Positions 26,801-41,800 are shown, counted from the stretch's first letter. The stretch: DNA of 64,000 nucleotides from Prunella strophiata (GCA_036583965.1 JAZBQD010000021.1:16358266-16422265), one strand, 5' to 3'. Numbers and translations: made by a program. Notes: generated by a model not told the origin, from the letters alone.

Positions 26801-29800
26801 TCATTTCCCAAATGCAGCTGGTGGTGAATCACTTGTGCCTAGTGAATGGTCTGTCAGGTCAGCAAAACCAACCCCTTTCTTATTTTTGGGCAGATATATC
26901 CAAAAGAAACTTATTCTTTGGATAAAAATGTGAATGTACTTTACTATGGTAAAAAATACATGAGACACTAACTCAAATTCTTTAACTCCTTACACTTTAT
27001 TAATGTTTTGTGTGTCTGCTTTCAGAACACTCCTAGAGTGTTCTGTTTCAATTTGTTTAATTGGTGTTTTTGAATTCATGGCACAGGATTTTTAATAACC
27101 CAAACACTAAGCAAAAAAATTTCAGGTAAATTGTTAATTTGTTATAGATGTGCAGTCTTTCATAGACAACTTTTTAAGCTTTTGCACTTAGGTAGTATTA
27201 TGACTCTAAATGAATCCAAATACATATTTAACACTTGAACTTTTTGCAAGCGAACAAGGCTGTTTTCCTGTTTCCAGCAGGGTACAGATCTGTGCAGATG
27301 TAAAGCAGTTTGTAGACAGATGTAGGTAATTATATAGTTGTTTGCAGTGATCCAGTATAGCACAGTGAAAACATCTCTTTGGCCATGTGACTGAGCACAT
27401 GGGTACAGATCTAAGACAATAAGTAATAAACTTTTTTTACCAGAAATAAAACTGGATCACAGAACTGAGCACATCTTCCTTGCATTTAATTTTTCCATTT
27501 TGGTTAGTCAAAATTATGCCACTTTAAGAGGAGGTGCATTGTTTTTCTAAGCAATAAAACTAAAGAAAGGAAGTTACTTACATTGATCTGGTGAATGCAG
27601 TTATTATAGTCCCACACTTCATAAAAGTGCTCTCTCCCAATAATACACAAAATAACATTAATTGAACTTTAAACACAAGTGATGAACCCTAACATCTAGG
27701 ATGAAGTTTCAGAATATGACTCTAAAGCAGCTACAAAATTTTAAACAGAGCCATCACATTAGCTCCCAAATTTTACAAAATGTAAAGAAACACTGAGACC
27801 ATCTGTTTAGTAAGTTACAAACCACTTTGCAGGATTTAATGTTTGGAAAATTAAATTAACTAAGAGATATAAAAAGTGCCAGTGGCTGGAAGTTTACCCT
27901 TCAAAATTAGAGTTGAGACACACTTTTTAGCATTAAGGTTATAGCATTCTATTTATGTGACTTGGATTCACTACCAGCAATGGTGTACTTTCTATGAATC
28001 ACTTCACATTAAGACATGATGACTTTGTAATAATGTGGTCTAAGTAAATCAGAATTTGGGACCTCATGCAGAACACGGATGAAGAACGTTCCTGATCAGC
28101 TCAGGATGGGTTCAGTGGGTATAATTGTCCCTTTTGTCATTCAAATCTGTGACTGTGAGCCTGTAAGTAATGTCATGACACACAAATAAGCAAATCTGGG
28201 CCCTCATACTGAAAAGGAACATGGGTTCCTCTTAACAGAGTGGCTCTGGTACTTCTTTGGTGCCCTGGCATGCAAGACTTGTTCTAGATCTGTATTTGAG
28301 TTTTAATCTATGTTTCTTTTGGTTTTTAGTGTTACCAAGACACCATATCCTCAAAGGTTTATAGCCACAGAATAATCATTTGTCAAAAAAGGAAAACTTT
28401 GGTAACACTGAAAAACATTTGTGATATCATATGTCATTTATTCCATAAAGTCACTATTGTTTCAATAGTTTTGTGTTTTCATTTTAGATTACACTAAACA
28501 CCTAAAATGCTAGAAACCTCAAGCTCATATATGCAGAGTCTGTCTCACCATTATTTTTAGAACATTTGATGAACAGGATATTATTAGCTTTTTATGTTAA
28601 AGAGTGGTTTAAAATCTATAGTTTGAAGGCATGGTGACCAAGAATGAGTTCTGGTGTGTGAATAAACTATGAAGAGCAAATCACTCTAATAGAGCAGAAA
28701 CTTCCAGTATTTTACACTGTTTCAAATAACAAGTGATTTCAGACTCTTAATTCAGTAGAATTATACTTTTTTTCACTGTATACACAGTATATTTAGATTA
28801 TCACTGGATGCCCTTCATTGAACAATGCCCACAATTACATAATTAGATTTAATGTTGCTGACTTAGGAGTCTGTGACTAGATGGGCGCTAGAAAAGGGAA
28901 AGAACCGTGTCTTGGGGATGGTTTATTATCCCACATAATTTTTGGGGGTTTTGATCTGTTTGTGTCCGGAGTGGCAGCTGTCCCTGCCCCAGCTCTGGGA
29001 CTATCTATCACAGTGTTTGGGAGCCAAGATGGGGTTTCCAGAGGGAGTTGGGGGAGGAGTGGTGGGAGGCAGCCCTTTCATTTCAGCAAGTTCTGTTCAA
29101 CTGGATATACACAGCCAGCATCTCTGACCAGGGATCCTGCTGTTTCTGTGGGGTTTGCCTACCTCTTTTTAGTTTGTTTCTTTTTTTTTGCTTCGGCACT
29201 GTGACTGAGCTTGCCGGCTTGGCTTCCTTTGCTGCTCTGCCATTGGGAAGCCCAGCGCCAGTGCGTGCCCGCCAGGACTGGGAACACCTTCATTTCCCAC
29301 TGGGCACTGCCCCCACCCTCCACACCTGAACCCAGGGACAGCCAGTGCTGGTGAGCACTCCCAGGGAGTCTCTCTGCCATGTTTGGGAGCCGGGCCACTG
29401 CTGCTGCCCAGTCCCCCGCCGTGCCTCCACAGCTGCTCCAGGGTTTGTGCTACACTGGAGCTGCCTGGGAGGTGCCGCGGTCCAGCTACAGCTGCAGAGC
29501 TTCTGCTGCTCCTGAGGTTTCCTGCTGCAGCTCCTTTCGCTGTGCAGAGGGGACACGGGGACCGGCTGCCCCGGTGGGTTTGTACAGGAGGCCCTTTCTC
29601 CGTCCCACGCCATTACCCTGTGGAGGAAGGCAGGTGGACTCGCGGCTGCCGCAGCGCCCCCTGCAGCCCCGGGGGAATCATGGCTACCCTGTCCGGCCGG
29701 GAGCCAGCAGCGCCCCTGCTGGCCGTGACCGGAACTGCACCCGGGGGGAGGAGCTGCGCCGAGAGAGGCTCTCTTGGGTTCCTGGGGGGTGAGGTTCTAC

Positions 29801-32800
29801 AATCCAATAGTTATTCAAATTTTATTTTAATAGACTTTTTTTTTTTTTTTACTTTCACCCCCTGGTATCCATTTCGCTCATTGACAGAAGAAAAGGGAGG
29901 TATCGAAGCCCTTTTGTTCTTAGAGGAAACGCTCATTCCAGCGTGTTTTTTCCTGAAATTTGTCTCGGAACCGAGACAAACCAAAATCATAAAATGCAGA
30001 TTGTGGGGTGAAGAGAACCTGAAAAATATCTTAGTTCCTCAAAGATCTAACTTTTTAATCATATTTTTAAAGACTATTTTTAAAAAAATTGAAGCCAAAT
30101 AGATTTTTTCAGTTGAAAAAAAAAAAAATTGCACTTCTAACCCTTACCAAAAAATTGAAGTGGCTTATTGATTAACTTGGAAAGGATTGTCCATTTTGAT
30201 ACATGTGGTTGAAAAAATGAGAAAGTACATCACCAAACAACTGAAAGTAGAAAGATTTCAGATATTCAGATTATCTTGAATAAAAATGTTATATTCTATG
30301 GCCATCAGAGGAATTTATTAAACACCTCATAGTGCTCATCTGAGTAAGGAACATTTCCAGCAAAATGTAAGAGATGTACTGGTGATTCAGACACTTTTTT
30401 CTTACTGTTACCTTCAGAAGACTTCTTTCCAGCCATTTAGATAGAAACTGGAGACTATTCCATCCATTTTCCCCCAGTGTCATTAAACCAGTTTTTATCC
30501 TTACACATGTCATAAAATATCTGTGACTCCCTCTAGAAGTAATTCACAGGTGCAAACTTGCCTTTTAAAACCTGCATAAACTATTTATGATTGTTGCATT
30601 CATGGAATCAGCAAGGCAAAAACTAAAGATCCTGGAGCATACTGTGCTGCCTCTGCCTGCACTGCACAGTCCATGTGACATTCAGCAGCCAAGGGCAAGG
30701 TCTTTTCCACAATAACACCAAATTTTTGCACAGCAAAACTAACATTTCTGTCTTTGGGGCACACTGGGCAATCATTAGCACTTTTCTGACAGACACTCTG
30801 TACTAGATTTTGTGATTAACATATTCTGACCATTTCATTTCAAGAACAGGTCAAAAGTTATGGCACGCTACATATTAAAGGAAGGTGCTCACTGCTCTGA
30901 GCTCCACCTGTAATGCTGCTAAATAACAGTAATGAGCATTAGTATCCATGTCATAGGATAGGTTTACATGGTGCTTTGTAACTATGAAAATAACATTTCG
31001 GAGTGGTAATTGGGGAAATACATACTCTCTAGGGAAATCCTCTGATTGTCTAAAAACAAACTTGGTTTGTTTAAATCCTTCTTGCATGATCACAAAAGTT
31101 TCTTGCTTACTTGGAATTAAAATTAAAAAATTAAACATGTGCACATCATCTTGAAATCTTCAAAATATGAAAGTATTTTCTTATTATTTAGAAGCAAGAT
31201 TACTTATTCTAGATAGCTTACATTAGTTATTAGCCCTAAAACTATTCCAGAAGGGTGAGGTTTATGTTCCTTCATTGGACTACAGCATATAAGCACATAT
31301 AATACATTATAAGCATAACAAAAGCAAAGTATTCCAGTATTTATCAGTATTTTTGCTGAGGTACTAAGAATGTAGCACCTCTCCATCATGGGTGTTATTG
31401 TTTATTTCTGTGATATTCTTTCTATGTATGCCTTTGTACACAACTGCTCTTTGGAGAGAAACAACAGTTGAAGTGTGATCAGAAATTCCATATGTTATTC
31501 CAGAGCCATGTAATCCACATGTAGTCTTTTTTCCCACATATTCATCTTGTGAGTTTCTTACCCCTCCCAAGTTTGCCAGGAACCTTTTGGCCTGGTCAGG
31601 CCATTATATTGCATATTCTGCTCCCAAACTGTGAGATGCAAGCAGCAAGCACCAGTACAAAATGCACATACACAGCACAAGTTAATCTTGGGAATTTTTT
31701 TTCCCTTTTTTTTCATTACGCTCCAAAACAGATCTGCTTCAACAAAATTTTCATTTTGTACACTGCTCTACACACTAATTATTTCAATGCACCTTTCCCA
31801 TTTTCAACACCAGGTCTGAAATGACTTCACAGACTGGGTGTTCGTTATCCATGAGGCATGTAAAAGCCAAGAGAACAGTTGAGATGGTGGCAAGGAGTAC
31901 AAACACAAACTGACCTTGAGCATCTAAGCATCCTGTCCTGCAGAACACTCTATTACTACCTCAGCACAAACCTCCAGGACAGGTACAGGAAACACAAGTA
32001 TATTTTGATTAGCATATTTCCTCTTAGCTTTGTGGTAAAGATTTGGCAACTTATCCCTCTTTCCCCTGTCTTTAATTCCATCGTATTGAACAAAGAGCAA
32101 ATATACAGCTGTTGCCATGGAGCATGTTGTATGTTCACACCCCAGCTTAGCACATTCCTTGTTTTGCTTACACCATGAATACTGAATGTTCATTTAAACA
32201 CTGAAAAGACACTGAAGAATGACTTCACAATGTATATCAGTACTAAAAAATATCCTTTTAATGACTAAGAAAATCTTTTTAACCTCATGAGCATCTGACC
32301 TAGGTCTTCCAACCCATCTTTCCATTGTACATCTCAAAGAGTGGATGGCTCTTGCTTATGACTGAAGGCAAACAAACCCTAATGGTACCAGGTCAAAGAA
32401 AGTTGGAAGTTCAAAGCTGCTTGTGGGAAGCTCCCTTCCAGCTGCCTGGTGAATCTAAACTCAGATTAATTGAGTCAATTCACACACACTTCCACAGATT
32501 GCACAGAACTCAGTTTTCCAAATGGAGATGCTTTTCTAAGTGAAAAAGAATGAATAAAGAATTAGTAAATCATTAGTAAGTACTTTAGGCAAAATGTATT
32601 ATAGAATCATATAATAATGCAGGTTGGAAGGGACTTCTGGAGATCATTTGATCCAACCCCTTGCTTAAGGCAGCACTGACTTAATTAGCTTGCTCAGGGT
32701 CTTGCTCAGTCAAGTTCTGAATCTCTCTAAGAGTGGATATTCCACAACCTCTCAGGACATCTGTCCCAGTATTTGACCACATGTATGGTTTGTGCTAGGC

Positions 32801-35800
32801 ATGATAGTGAGGACAGCAGAAGATTATTACAGACTCGTTAGAATCAGATTAATTAGCTGTCCAATTCGTAAGAGTCCTAGAAGTTAAAAGTCCTTTTTGT
32901 AAGCTCATAAACCATTTGCAGGTGGGATCTTAGTATTAAAAGTGATTCAGAGGTTTGTTCTACTGAAGTGGGAATTGAAGCGTCCATTCATGAAGTATCT
33001 GGAAAACAGTTTGGGTGTTGGAGTACCATTGTGCCTTGGTCTCTGCACTAACCCTCAGTTAATAACAAGCAGACAGCTGCAGCCTTCCCCAGCTCCAGTT
33101 TGTGACTGGCATAGTGCCACGGAAAGAACATACACTAACCCAATCCCAGTGAGACAAATACAGGGAATCAATCTCAGAAAAACCTACATTTATAAAAATA
33201 TAATTCTGTAATTGCCCTGTTCTACAGTGGGACATGGAACAAAGCCCTTTGCCACATTGCTGCAAATGCATCCAGGAGCAGCTGAGATATTCACACAGCC
33301 GCCAAGTTAGGAATCTGACTAACAAATACATGGAAAATTTCCTCAGTAATATATTCACTGCTTACATATTCAATACTGCTTTGAGCATAGACATTTCTAA
33401 ATGGTTCCTCAGCTTCATCAGAGTTCCAGTCTCACCCTGACGCTTGATGGGTCTGCACCATCTCTGAACAGAAAGAAAAGGTATCTGCAGCATGGAGATG
33501 CCTTCACAGGAACCCTTGGAGTGATCTGGCAGGCATTTGGAATAGATGGCAAGATCTGTACCTCGCCACCTGAGAAACCCCAGTGTTGTTCCTTAGGACC
33601 TGCCTGAAAGGAGTAATGGATTCCAATCTAGAGCAACCCCTATGACTGGAAGTATTGCCTGGCTGGAAGTACTGCCAACACTTGGCTGAAACCTTATCAT
33701 CAGGAATCATGATGACCTGAAAGAACTCAGGACTCATCAGTTAACAAGTCCTTGGCTTGAATGAATTGCCAGGGCTGACAGAGGACTCACTGAAATCAAG
33801 GAATGGTGTCCATCTGTTGCCAAAGGCAGCTTTCAAGAGATGTAGGGCCTGAGGACAGCAGGAGGGTAACCTGTGATTGTCTCCTGGGCAGCACCATCAG
33901 TGGCTGTTCTGGCAGCTCCCAGGACTCTGCATTGCCAGAGGAGTTTCAGGGCAGCGTGTGGCCAGAGCGTGCTCAGCCTGACTCACTGCAGACACTGGGA
34001 CAGGCCCAGATGTGTCAGTGCCTTTCACTCACCCTGGAAGCAAACAGCCTCCTCAGAGCCCAGCTGACTGCTCCAAAGCACACTTTGTTAAATCAGTGGA
34101 TATGCTTTCACACCCTGCATCTCTGTGTTTAGAGCACTGTCCCCATATTTTAAATGCAGATTTCTCATTAGCTGCACTCCGATGATTTAAGATGCATCTG
34201 TCTGATGAACATTGACAGCTTTCATAACTGCCTTTGCTGCTGTCCATAAGATAGTGTGTTCCTTCCAAGCACCAGTAGGAAGTTGGTTTTACACTGGGCA
34301 GAATTCAAATCTCAAACACAAATTAAATCTGCAGTGAAAACCAATGCAATAATTGAGGCCAAAACTTGGCCTGCTGACCCTGCTCATTTGAATGCTATTT
34401 CTATGGGGATAATGATGTATTATTCTTCCTTTTTGACAATTACTTCTTCACAGATAATTTTTGAAATTTTCTGTGCCATTTTTCTGTGATGTTGCTCTGG
34501 TATCCTGGATACTTAGTTGTAATATTCTGTGCTCCTGTCACGCCATTATAGTTGCCTAGAGCATGTTTCTTTATTCCTTTTTCTGCTCTACCTTTCTTTT
34601 TGGCTCTTTCCTGTATTCTGCCACCACATTAACTTCATTTGTGTAACCACAAAAATGAAGAATTCTACTGGATTCTGAAAGAAACCTTTGTGTTTCATGA
34701 GTTTTCTTCCCTTATTATCCCACTACTTTACAAACTGCTACTTCAGCTTTTCACTCAAAGGATCACCCCTCGGCCTTCTGTATTGTACAAAGTCATCTAT
34801 TTTTAGCCCTTTCCCTTTAAAACCTATCCCTGCATGGTATTATTCACAAATTTGACTGTTACTACTTTTGCTATATGGATATTCCAAACCAGCTGCCCCT
34901 TATTCTAGTCTGCATAGAAAGTATGAAGTGGATATATTATTTATCCTTCTCATATCACCTTATCCCTGTCCATATAACATGGACAAGGTTCTGCATTTTC
35001 TTCTCCCTTCTGTGTCAATGATGGGGAGAGATTACTGTCCTCCTTCACATTCAGACCTGGGGATTATTTTTATTTGCTTCTCTGTCAGATAGGTATTACT
35101 GTTGTCCTGGTTCTGGCCAGGACAGGGTTAATTTTTTGTGGTAGCCAGAAGGGGCATGGCCAGGACCCTGATGTTTTTCTATACCCCCTCACATAATTGC
35201 CAGGGACAGGGGAAGGGACTCTTCCAGGGAGAGGGGGTTTCTTCCAGTCAAGAAAATGTGGTGGAGGGAGCTGTCTGGTATTGTTTACTTACAGGGAGTT
35301 TTTCTGTGTGAATTATTTATTTTCTTATACCTCTTGTTGCTGTTACTGTTAATTTTTATCTCATTGCTGTTTCCAGTAAATTGTTCATATTTCAGCCCAT
35401 GATCTTTGCCTTTTGTGTCTCCAGTTGGGGGGGAGGGATAGCAGAGGATGGTTTTAGTGGGAGTACTAAATTGGAGAATATAATTTCTAAGCCATGACAA
35501 TAATTTTAAAAATAGTTATATCTCCCTGTGTGCAAGAGCTACAAAATGCATACTGCCACTGGAGATTCTTTACACAAAAACTGCTGTTTCATACCCTAGA
35601 TCTAGAGTAACTACATCTCATTGTCCATTTGTCTTGTTTTCCAACCCAGAGCCTTCGTTTTTACCAAGCTGTTATTTCAATCCTTGAAAATCTCTGCAAA
35701 ACTACTGCATTACCCTGCCTTAGATATCCCTGTAAAATCCACTTTGAGCCCTTTAATACAATGGCCATTTGGACTGACCAGTGTCCCCTTGTAGCCCCCT

Positions 35801-38800
35801 CTTGTCCCTCATCTCCTCTTTGCCATGTCACCTATGGAGATCCAGCAAGCCTCCCTGTTCAGCTGGTAAATCCTCTCTGAACATCTGAAATCCCAAATCC
35901 TCAGCACCTATAGACATATCTAGTGATACAGGGCTCCCCAAAACCAAGGCTTTCACATCTCTGTGCTCAAGTTTACCACTTTGCTGTAAAAGGGCTAAGA
36001 AAATATTATTCTACCTACCCCACAAGAACATGTGGTTTGTTTTATGACAGTCGTACCAGTAGCATTTGGAAAGCAATGACTCACTGAGTGGCAGTACAGC
36101 AAATAGTTCAAATATTTGTTTATGCTGTATTATAGCTAAACCTTTCTGGTTTTTTAATGTGGAATCTTCACTTCTGACTAAGCTTTGGGATGGATGTAAA
36201 AGTGTTGAACTGAAGTCCTGGCCTTGAGTTGAATCTGAATGAAGCCCATATGGTGAAGAAAAATACTGTGTAAACTGTACAAAAAACACCAAAAAAAGCC
36301 ATAACTGAACAAGGTAGAGGAGAAAAAACTGCCAATGAATATGAAAGAAAACAGCATTAATCTTTTTCTAATGATTTCAGGTAAAATTTCATGTAAAATA
36401 ATAAATGCTTCCTGCATTTCTGGAAGTTGCTTTAATGTTGTAGAGCACCTTTAGTGATAGTCATGTTTTTATTTTTAAGTATTACTTAACACATTTCAAA
36501 ATCTGTTTGAAAACATGAGTATTTTTAACAAATTCCAAGCAGTTCTACTGAGAGAGCAGTGATCTGTTCATATAAACACTGGTTTGCTTAGAAGTCTCTT
36601 GAAGTCATGCTCCTGTTCCTATAAACTTGTTTTAAAAATAAAAAATTAAAATCTTCATGGTTTAAATCCCAGGGATTCCTAGTTGCATGTAAGTAAATAG
36701 GGAATAACTGTGCTGACTTGTAGTACTGTAAAGGAAATATAGGTAGAATCAGAACCATACTAGGTTGTGCTGAAGCCTTCTTTGCTTATAAACACACACA
36801 TTTCCCACACACACGGTCTCAGATAGGAGAAAACTGGAGAATCCCATTCAATTTGGCAGAAATTAGTTGTGCCAGCAAGTTTGTTGTGGGTGTGTTCAGA
36901 ACTGACCACTTTTTAGCATAAAGAACACCAAGAATTTGGAATGTCCTGCTTCTTGCTTTCTTTTCAACAATTACCACTGAAATACAATAACAAACTGATT
37001 TATTGTACAAAAGAAAACAGAGATTTGATAAATAAAATGTGTCACTGTGCTTTAAAATAAACAGAAACCCCCATGTTTTTTGGATTTCCACAGTATGTTG
37101 TATGTGATGATTAATGTGTGTAAGTCAAAAGGATTTAAAGCATTTGTGGAGGAACAGATCCAAAGAGGTCTCCCCCGTATTGCATAACAGTTTTTGCTGA
37201 TATGGATGCACTCTTGGATTTCAAAGGAAAAATTCCTGTTCTTCCTCTATATAAAGAATATTCTCAAGATTACCTTAACCTGCTGCTGTAAAGGATCTTG
37301 ATTTTTCATGCACTTCTTTTGCAACTTTGAAAACATGCTTGCTTTCCAAATGAAAGCCTAAAACATTTTTAACAAAATGAATTATTTTAGGAAGGAACAG
37401 CTGTTTGCTGTGCAACCTGAGCAATAAGCCTGGACAGAAATGTGTTCTGTATCACAAACATGTCCAATATGAAAGGGTTTGTATGATGCAATTGCCTACA
37501 ATGACAGAGACTACACCAGTTGACCAAAAAGTCTCATTCTGATCCCTATGTCATCTGTCAAGTTTCCTGTTCTAGGGGGACAGTATCAGTTTGTAAAAAA
37601 ACACCTTCCCTCCAGTGCCAGTCTCGTGTACATTCTTATTCCTAGTTTGCTCCAAAACCCACAATGATTGTGGCACTGTCCCCACAGGTATAGCTTATAC
37701 ACATCCTAAGAAAAGAAAGTGTTGTAGATTACATTCTTAAATTCATAGTGGGAGAGGGAAATGGCTTTAACAGACTGAGAGATTTGAGCACTCTTTAAGT
37801 TCTGACCAGGAAAAATCTTTTGGGAACAAAACAAGAGAGGACAGGGTTATGAAGATGGGTCCTGTTGGTAGAGTGAGCAGCAGGGACAGATGGGACCAAG
37901 AGGGAGCCAGGACCCCAGTGTGGGAGTGGAGATGCAGCACTAGGACAGGTTTGAAAAGAGTCAGAAAAGAACAACGGAGACCAGACCAGAATTTCAGTTT
38001 CAATGAGACTGAATTTCACAGAAAGTTGAGACTTTCCAGGAAGCTGGTATAAGGTCACTAAAGATACTGAGTGTTCATGGAAGCTGTGGTTGGTTCAGGC
38101 CCTCAGATTGGATCTCCCTCTGCCAGAAGGCCCCTTACACAAATGTTGCTCAGAGAAGGTAACTAACAAAGTGTACTTCTGCAGCAAAGTGTTGGGTCCA
38201 GAAAAGAGGAATGTGGAAACACCACACTGAGCAGTAACTTCTAACAGCTGCTACCACTGCTGTAAATACAACTGATGGCATTGCACTCCTGGTTTTCCAT
38301 GTAAACGCCAACCATGGAATCTCACAGCAGGATGCCTCTGCAGTGTTACTGTCTCTCAGGAGGGGAAAATCAAAGGTGCAGGACAGGGAGCAGCAGGAGA
38401 TCTTACAGCATTTATTTGTTCTGAGTCTTCCCATGCCTGTGTTGAAGGACACTTATACCCAGTGCAGTGGTTTCCATACCGGTGGTTTTATACCAGGCTG
38501 ATAGGCTTTTCCTAGTGAAAATGCAGAAGTTCCAGGAGTTCCTTACTAAGTTTTAAGATCTCTTCTGATTATAAGAAAATTGGAAAACAGAAAATAAAAA
38601 CCCCATATGCTTAACAAGAAAAGGAACTGAATAAAAAGCAGTGCCTTTTGAGATTAATGGGGTGTTCACTGGTTTTCCTGGGAAGATGACTAAGAGTAAT
38701 TCCAATGAGGAATAGCTTCTCTTTTGTTTTTAAGACTATCTAGCCCTTTCACTTTCATTGTGACCTTCCAGGTAACACAAATTTAGTACTGAGGGGGTTT

Positions 38801-41800
38801 CATAGCTGGACCTACTCCATGGGTCAGATTCTGAAGAGAGTCCCAGCAGCCATTCCACTGTTATTTTTCTAACATGAATACTGGCTGCTTCAGAAGATAT
38901 GTTGCCATATTTTTTGTACATCTGGAACAAATGCTCCAATTACCAGATTTTGTGAAATCAAATACAAATACAAGAAAAACAAAAGTAAGTCACAAAGACA
39001 AGAAGCCAAAAGATTTACTGCTAATGAGACAGAGTATTTCTCAAAGCAAAGGTAACAAAAAGGGGGAGGTTAGGGCAATACTGAATTTTTAAAAGACAAA
39101 CATGTTGAATCAGATGGCCTTTATCTCTCTCAGAAATCTTACTGCCTTTCCTTCTTTGGCATTTTCTTCAAATACCCTTCCAACACCCTCAGGCACAACA
39201 TGGGACAAAGACCTCCAATGAAAAAACCCACATAAACCAGTACAAGTCCTGTAATCACAATAATGAAAGGCAGTTTTTCTAGTGTCTGTCATGCAGTTGC
39301 TCTGATGCTCTGAAGAGTTCACTTAACAGAGACCATCTGAACACCACTGATTACAGTTTAAATTGCTTACATGGATGTGCATGGCACGAAGAGATTACAT
39401 GTATTTATTTTGGAAATGTCTAAGTAGATGTGCAACCTTCTAAATGTTTCTAGAAGTTTACTGATCTCCCAGAAGGTGTTTCCTGGGAGCACAAGGATTT
39501 TTATTTATGCTCTTCAGAGCTGGGAATTGAGATGAGTATTCTGTGCTTTGACTTTATAGATACAGCTGTAGAAATAATTCCATAGGAATTATCCTTTTTT
39601 AACTTAGATTTAATTTTTTTGATAAGCAAACAATAACATTGTGCAGTTAAATGATTTTGACCCAGAATTTTCTGTGAAGGAAGTGTGGCAGGGTTGTTGT
39701 ACTCTGCATATATAAGCAACACACGTTTATGAAGCTCTAGATATTTGTACTTTAATCCACTAATGTATTATTTTATTTCACATGAATTATAGAATGCAGA
39801 TATATTTTTAAAGGCTTTTTATTTATGACTTTCATCCTAGTTTGTGCTGCTGTGTATAGAGCTAGGTTTAAGGCTACTTGGAAGCTAAAAAGTGTGTTGC
39901 AAATGCATTTGCACAGATGCCATGTTCTTACTCTATTTGTTCTCTTTAAAAGTATTTATATGGTAACATATCACAACCTCAGTTCATCCAGAATTAGCCA
40001 GCAGGGGGCAGGGAGAGAGAGAGAATCCAGGGAAGTGATGCTACATGACATTTCTAGCAATCTTTTAGCTGTGATACCTCTACAAGGTTTGTTTGTAGTC
40101 ATTGCACTTTTATTAAATTTAACTCCTCAGTTTTCCAAAGCAAATATAGTGAAATCATGGATTTGGCAACTGTAACTACCAGGGTCACTTTGGGGAACAT
40201 GTTACTCAGTTCTGATTAAAGATGGAACTGAGGAGGGGAAATGGAAAATCAGACACTGAAGCCCTAGATATGTGCTGCATATTCTCAGAAACCTGTATTG
40301 CTTATTCTAGGGGAGGATTTAAAGTATTATTTCTATTAATCACTAGCTGTCACAGAATTATTTCTCATTAAGAAAACTGATATGATTTGTGCAACCTTAA
40401 GTAAATACAGAAAGATTATTATTTTACATAGTACCTGTTAAAACAAATACACATCATTAAAAAAACAAAGTAGTGATGTTTGTTGTTACTGTGGTCTGTG
40501 GATAGAAGGAAAATGAGACAGACAGTAGCAGGTGTGGCTAAAACCCTGATATTTATGCCTCCACTGAAGCACTTCCCAGTGGCACCTAAAGGGGATAAAT
40601 ATTACTGAGGAACTTAAAGCCCTGGGATAGAAAAGGGACCATGTTGAGAGGTCAAGTATATTTGATGCTACCCTCAGATGCATTCAGTGAACAATGAGGC
40701 AGTAATGAGGACAGGAAAATACCTACTCAGACTTTTTATGCATCATTAGTCAAGCCAGTGGGTATTATGGTTGAACTAAAAAAATCAAGGAAAACAAACT
40801 AATTTTGAATTAAACCACTTTTTTTTTTCATTTTCTCCCCAACAAAACAATAAACTGAAAAGAGGGTTGACCAGAAACAAAACATTTTGTCTTCAGTTTA
40901 TTTAGTCTTTATTTTAATTAGTTAAATTTGAACATTGATAGTTTTGTTTTTAAATGCTGTAATGAAATGGTTAGTCTTACCCAAATATATTTGCTTTCTG
41001 AACGTTTTTTCAGAAACTATTTATTAAATTTGACCCAATTTCATGACTACTTTTATTCTCCCTTCCTGATATGTTTAAGTGGTTAATCACATCCTCCATT
41101 GCCATTATTTTATTTCCCAGGAACAAAGACTACTCATATTTTCTCCTTTTGTCCTCCTAATTAAAATGCAGGATGCCTCATCACCAAAATACTTGAGTAT
41201 GTTCCATATTAAACAATACCCTCCACAAAACCTCTTCACACAGAGCAACAATGTGAAAATAAGAAATCTGTGTAGTTAAAGATATGTGCACAAGTGAAAG
41301 ATGGTGAGGGTGGAGAGATGGTTTTTGTATGTGATCCCAAAAAAGGTATTTGTCCATCCTTTCTGAGGTTCTTCCTTCAATGAGCAAGTTGGGGAACAAA
41401 GTTGATGCAATCCCTCAAAGCAAAGACAAGTAACTCCCAAGTAGCACCAAACTGACACAGAGTTTGTGTTCCAAGTCCAAAGTCCTGAATTCAAAGGGAG
41501 GGGAATGCATGTACATTGTTTATCTGGTGCAGACAGAAAAGCAGTAACCCAGACTCTCCTGTACTGATAGCTGTGGTCTGCTGAGTTTAGCAGCAATTTA
41601 ATTTTTTCCCCAGGACATACATGTATGTGTTTTGCTCCTTGGTATAGCAAACTGCAGTAATTAAGGTAACAAATCCACAGGCAGCCCACACAGAGTTCCG
41701 TGGTTCAATGTACAGTTTTTCTGGCTAGTCCCTGATAGGAAGATGAAAGTATTTTAAAGCCAAGGATAATTTGGACAGCTGCTCTCTATAAAGTCAACAA

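Noticed and set aside
27023..27045. Canonical glucocorticoid response element
   Set aside because: Half-sites are 9 bp apart instead of 3, so only the palindrome is reported.
29383..30102. 239-codon frame over the intronic CpG-rich patch
   Set aside because: Starts without ATG, Cys/Ser/Pro/Leu-rich, then turns into poly-Phe from a poly-T run; overlaps other frames of similar size.
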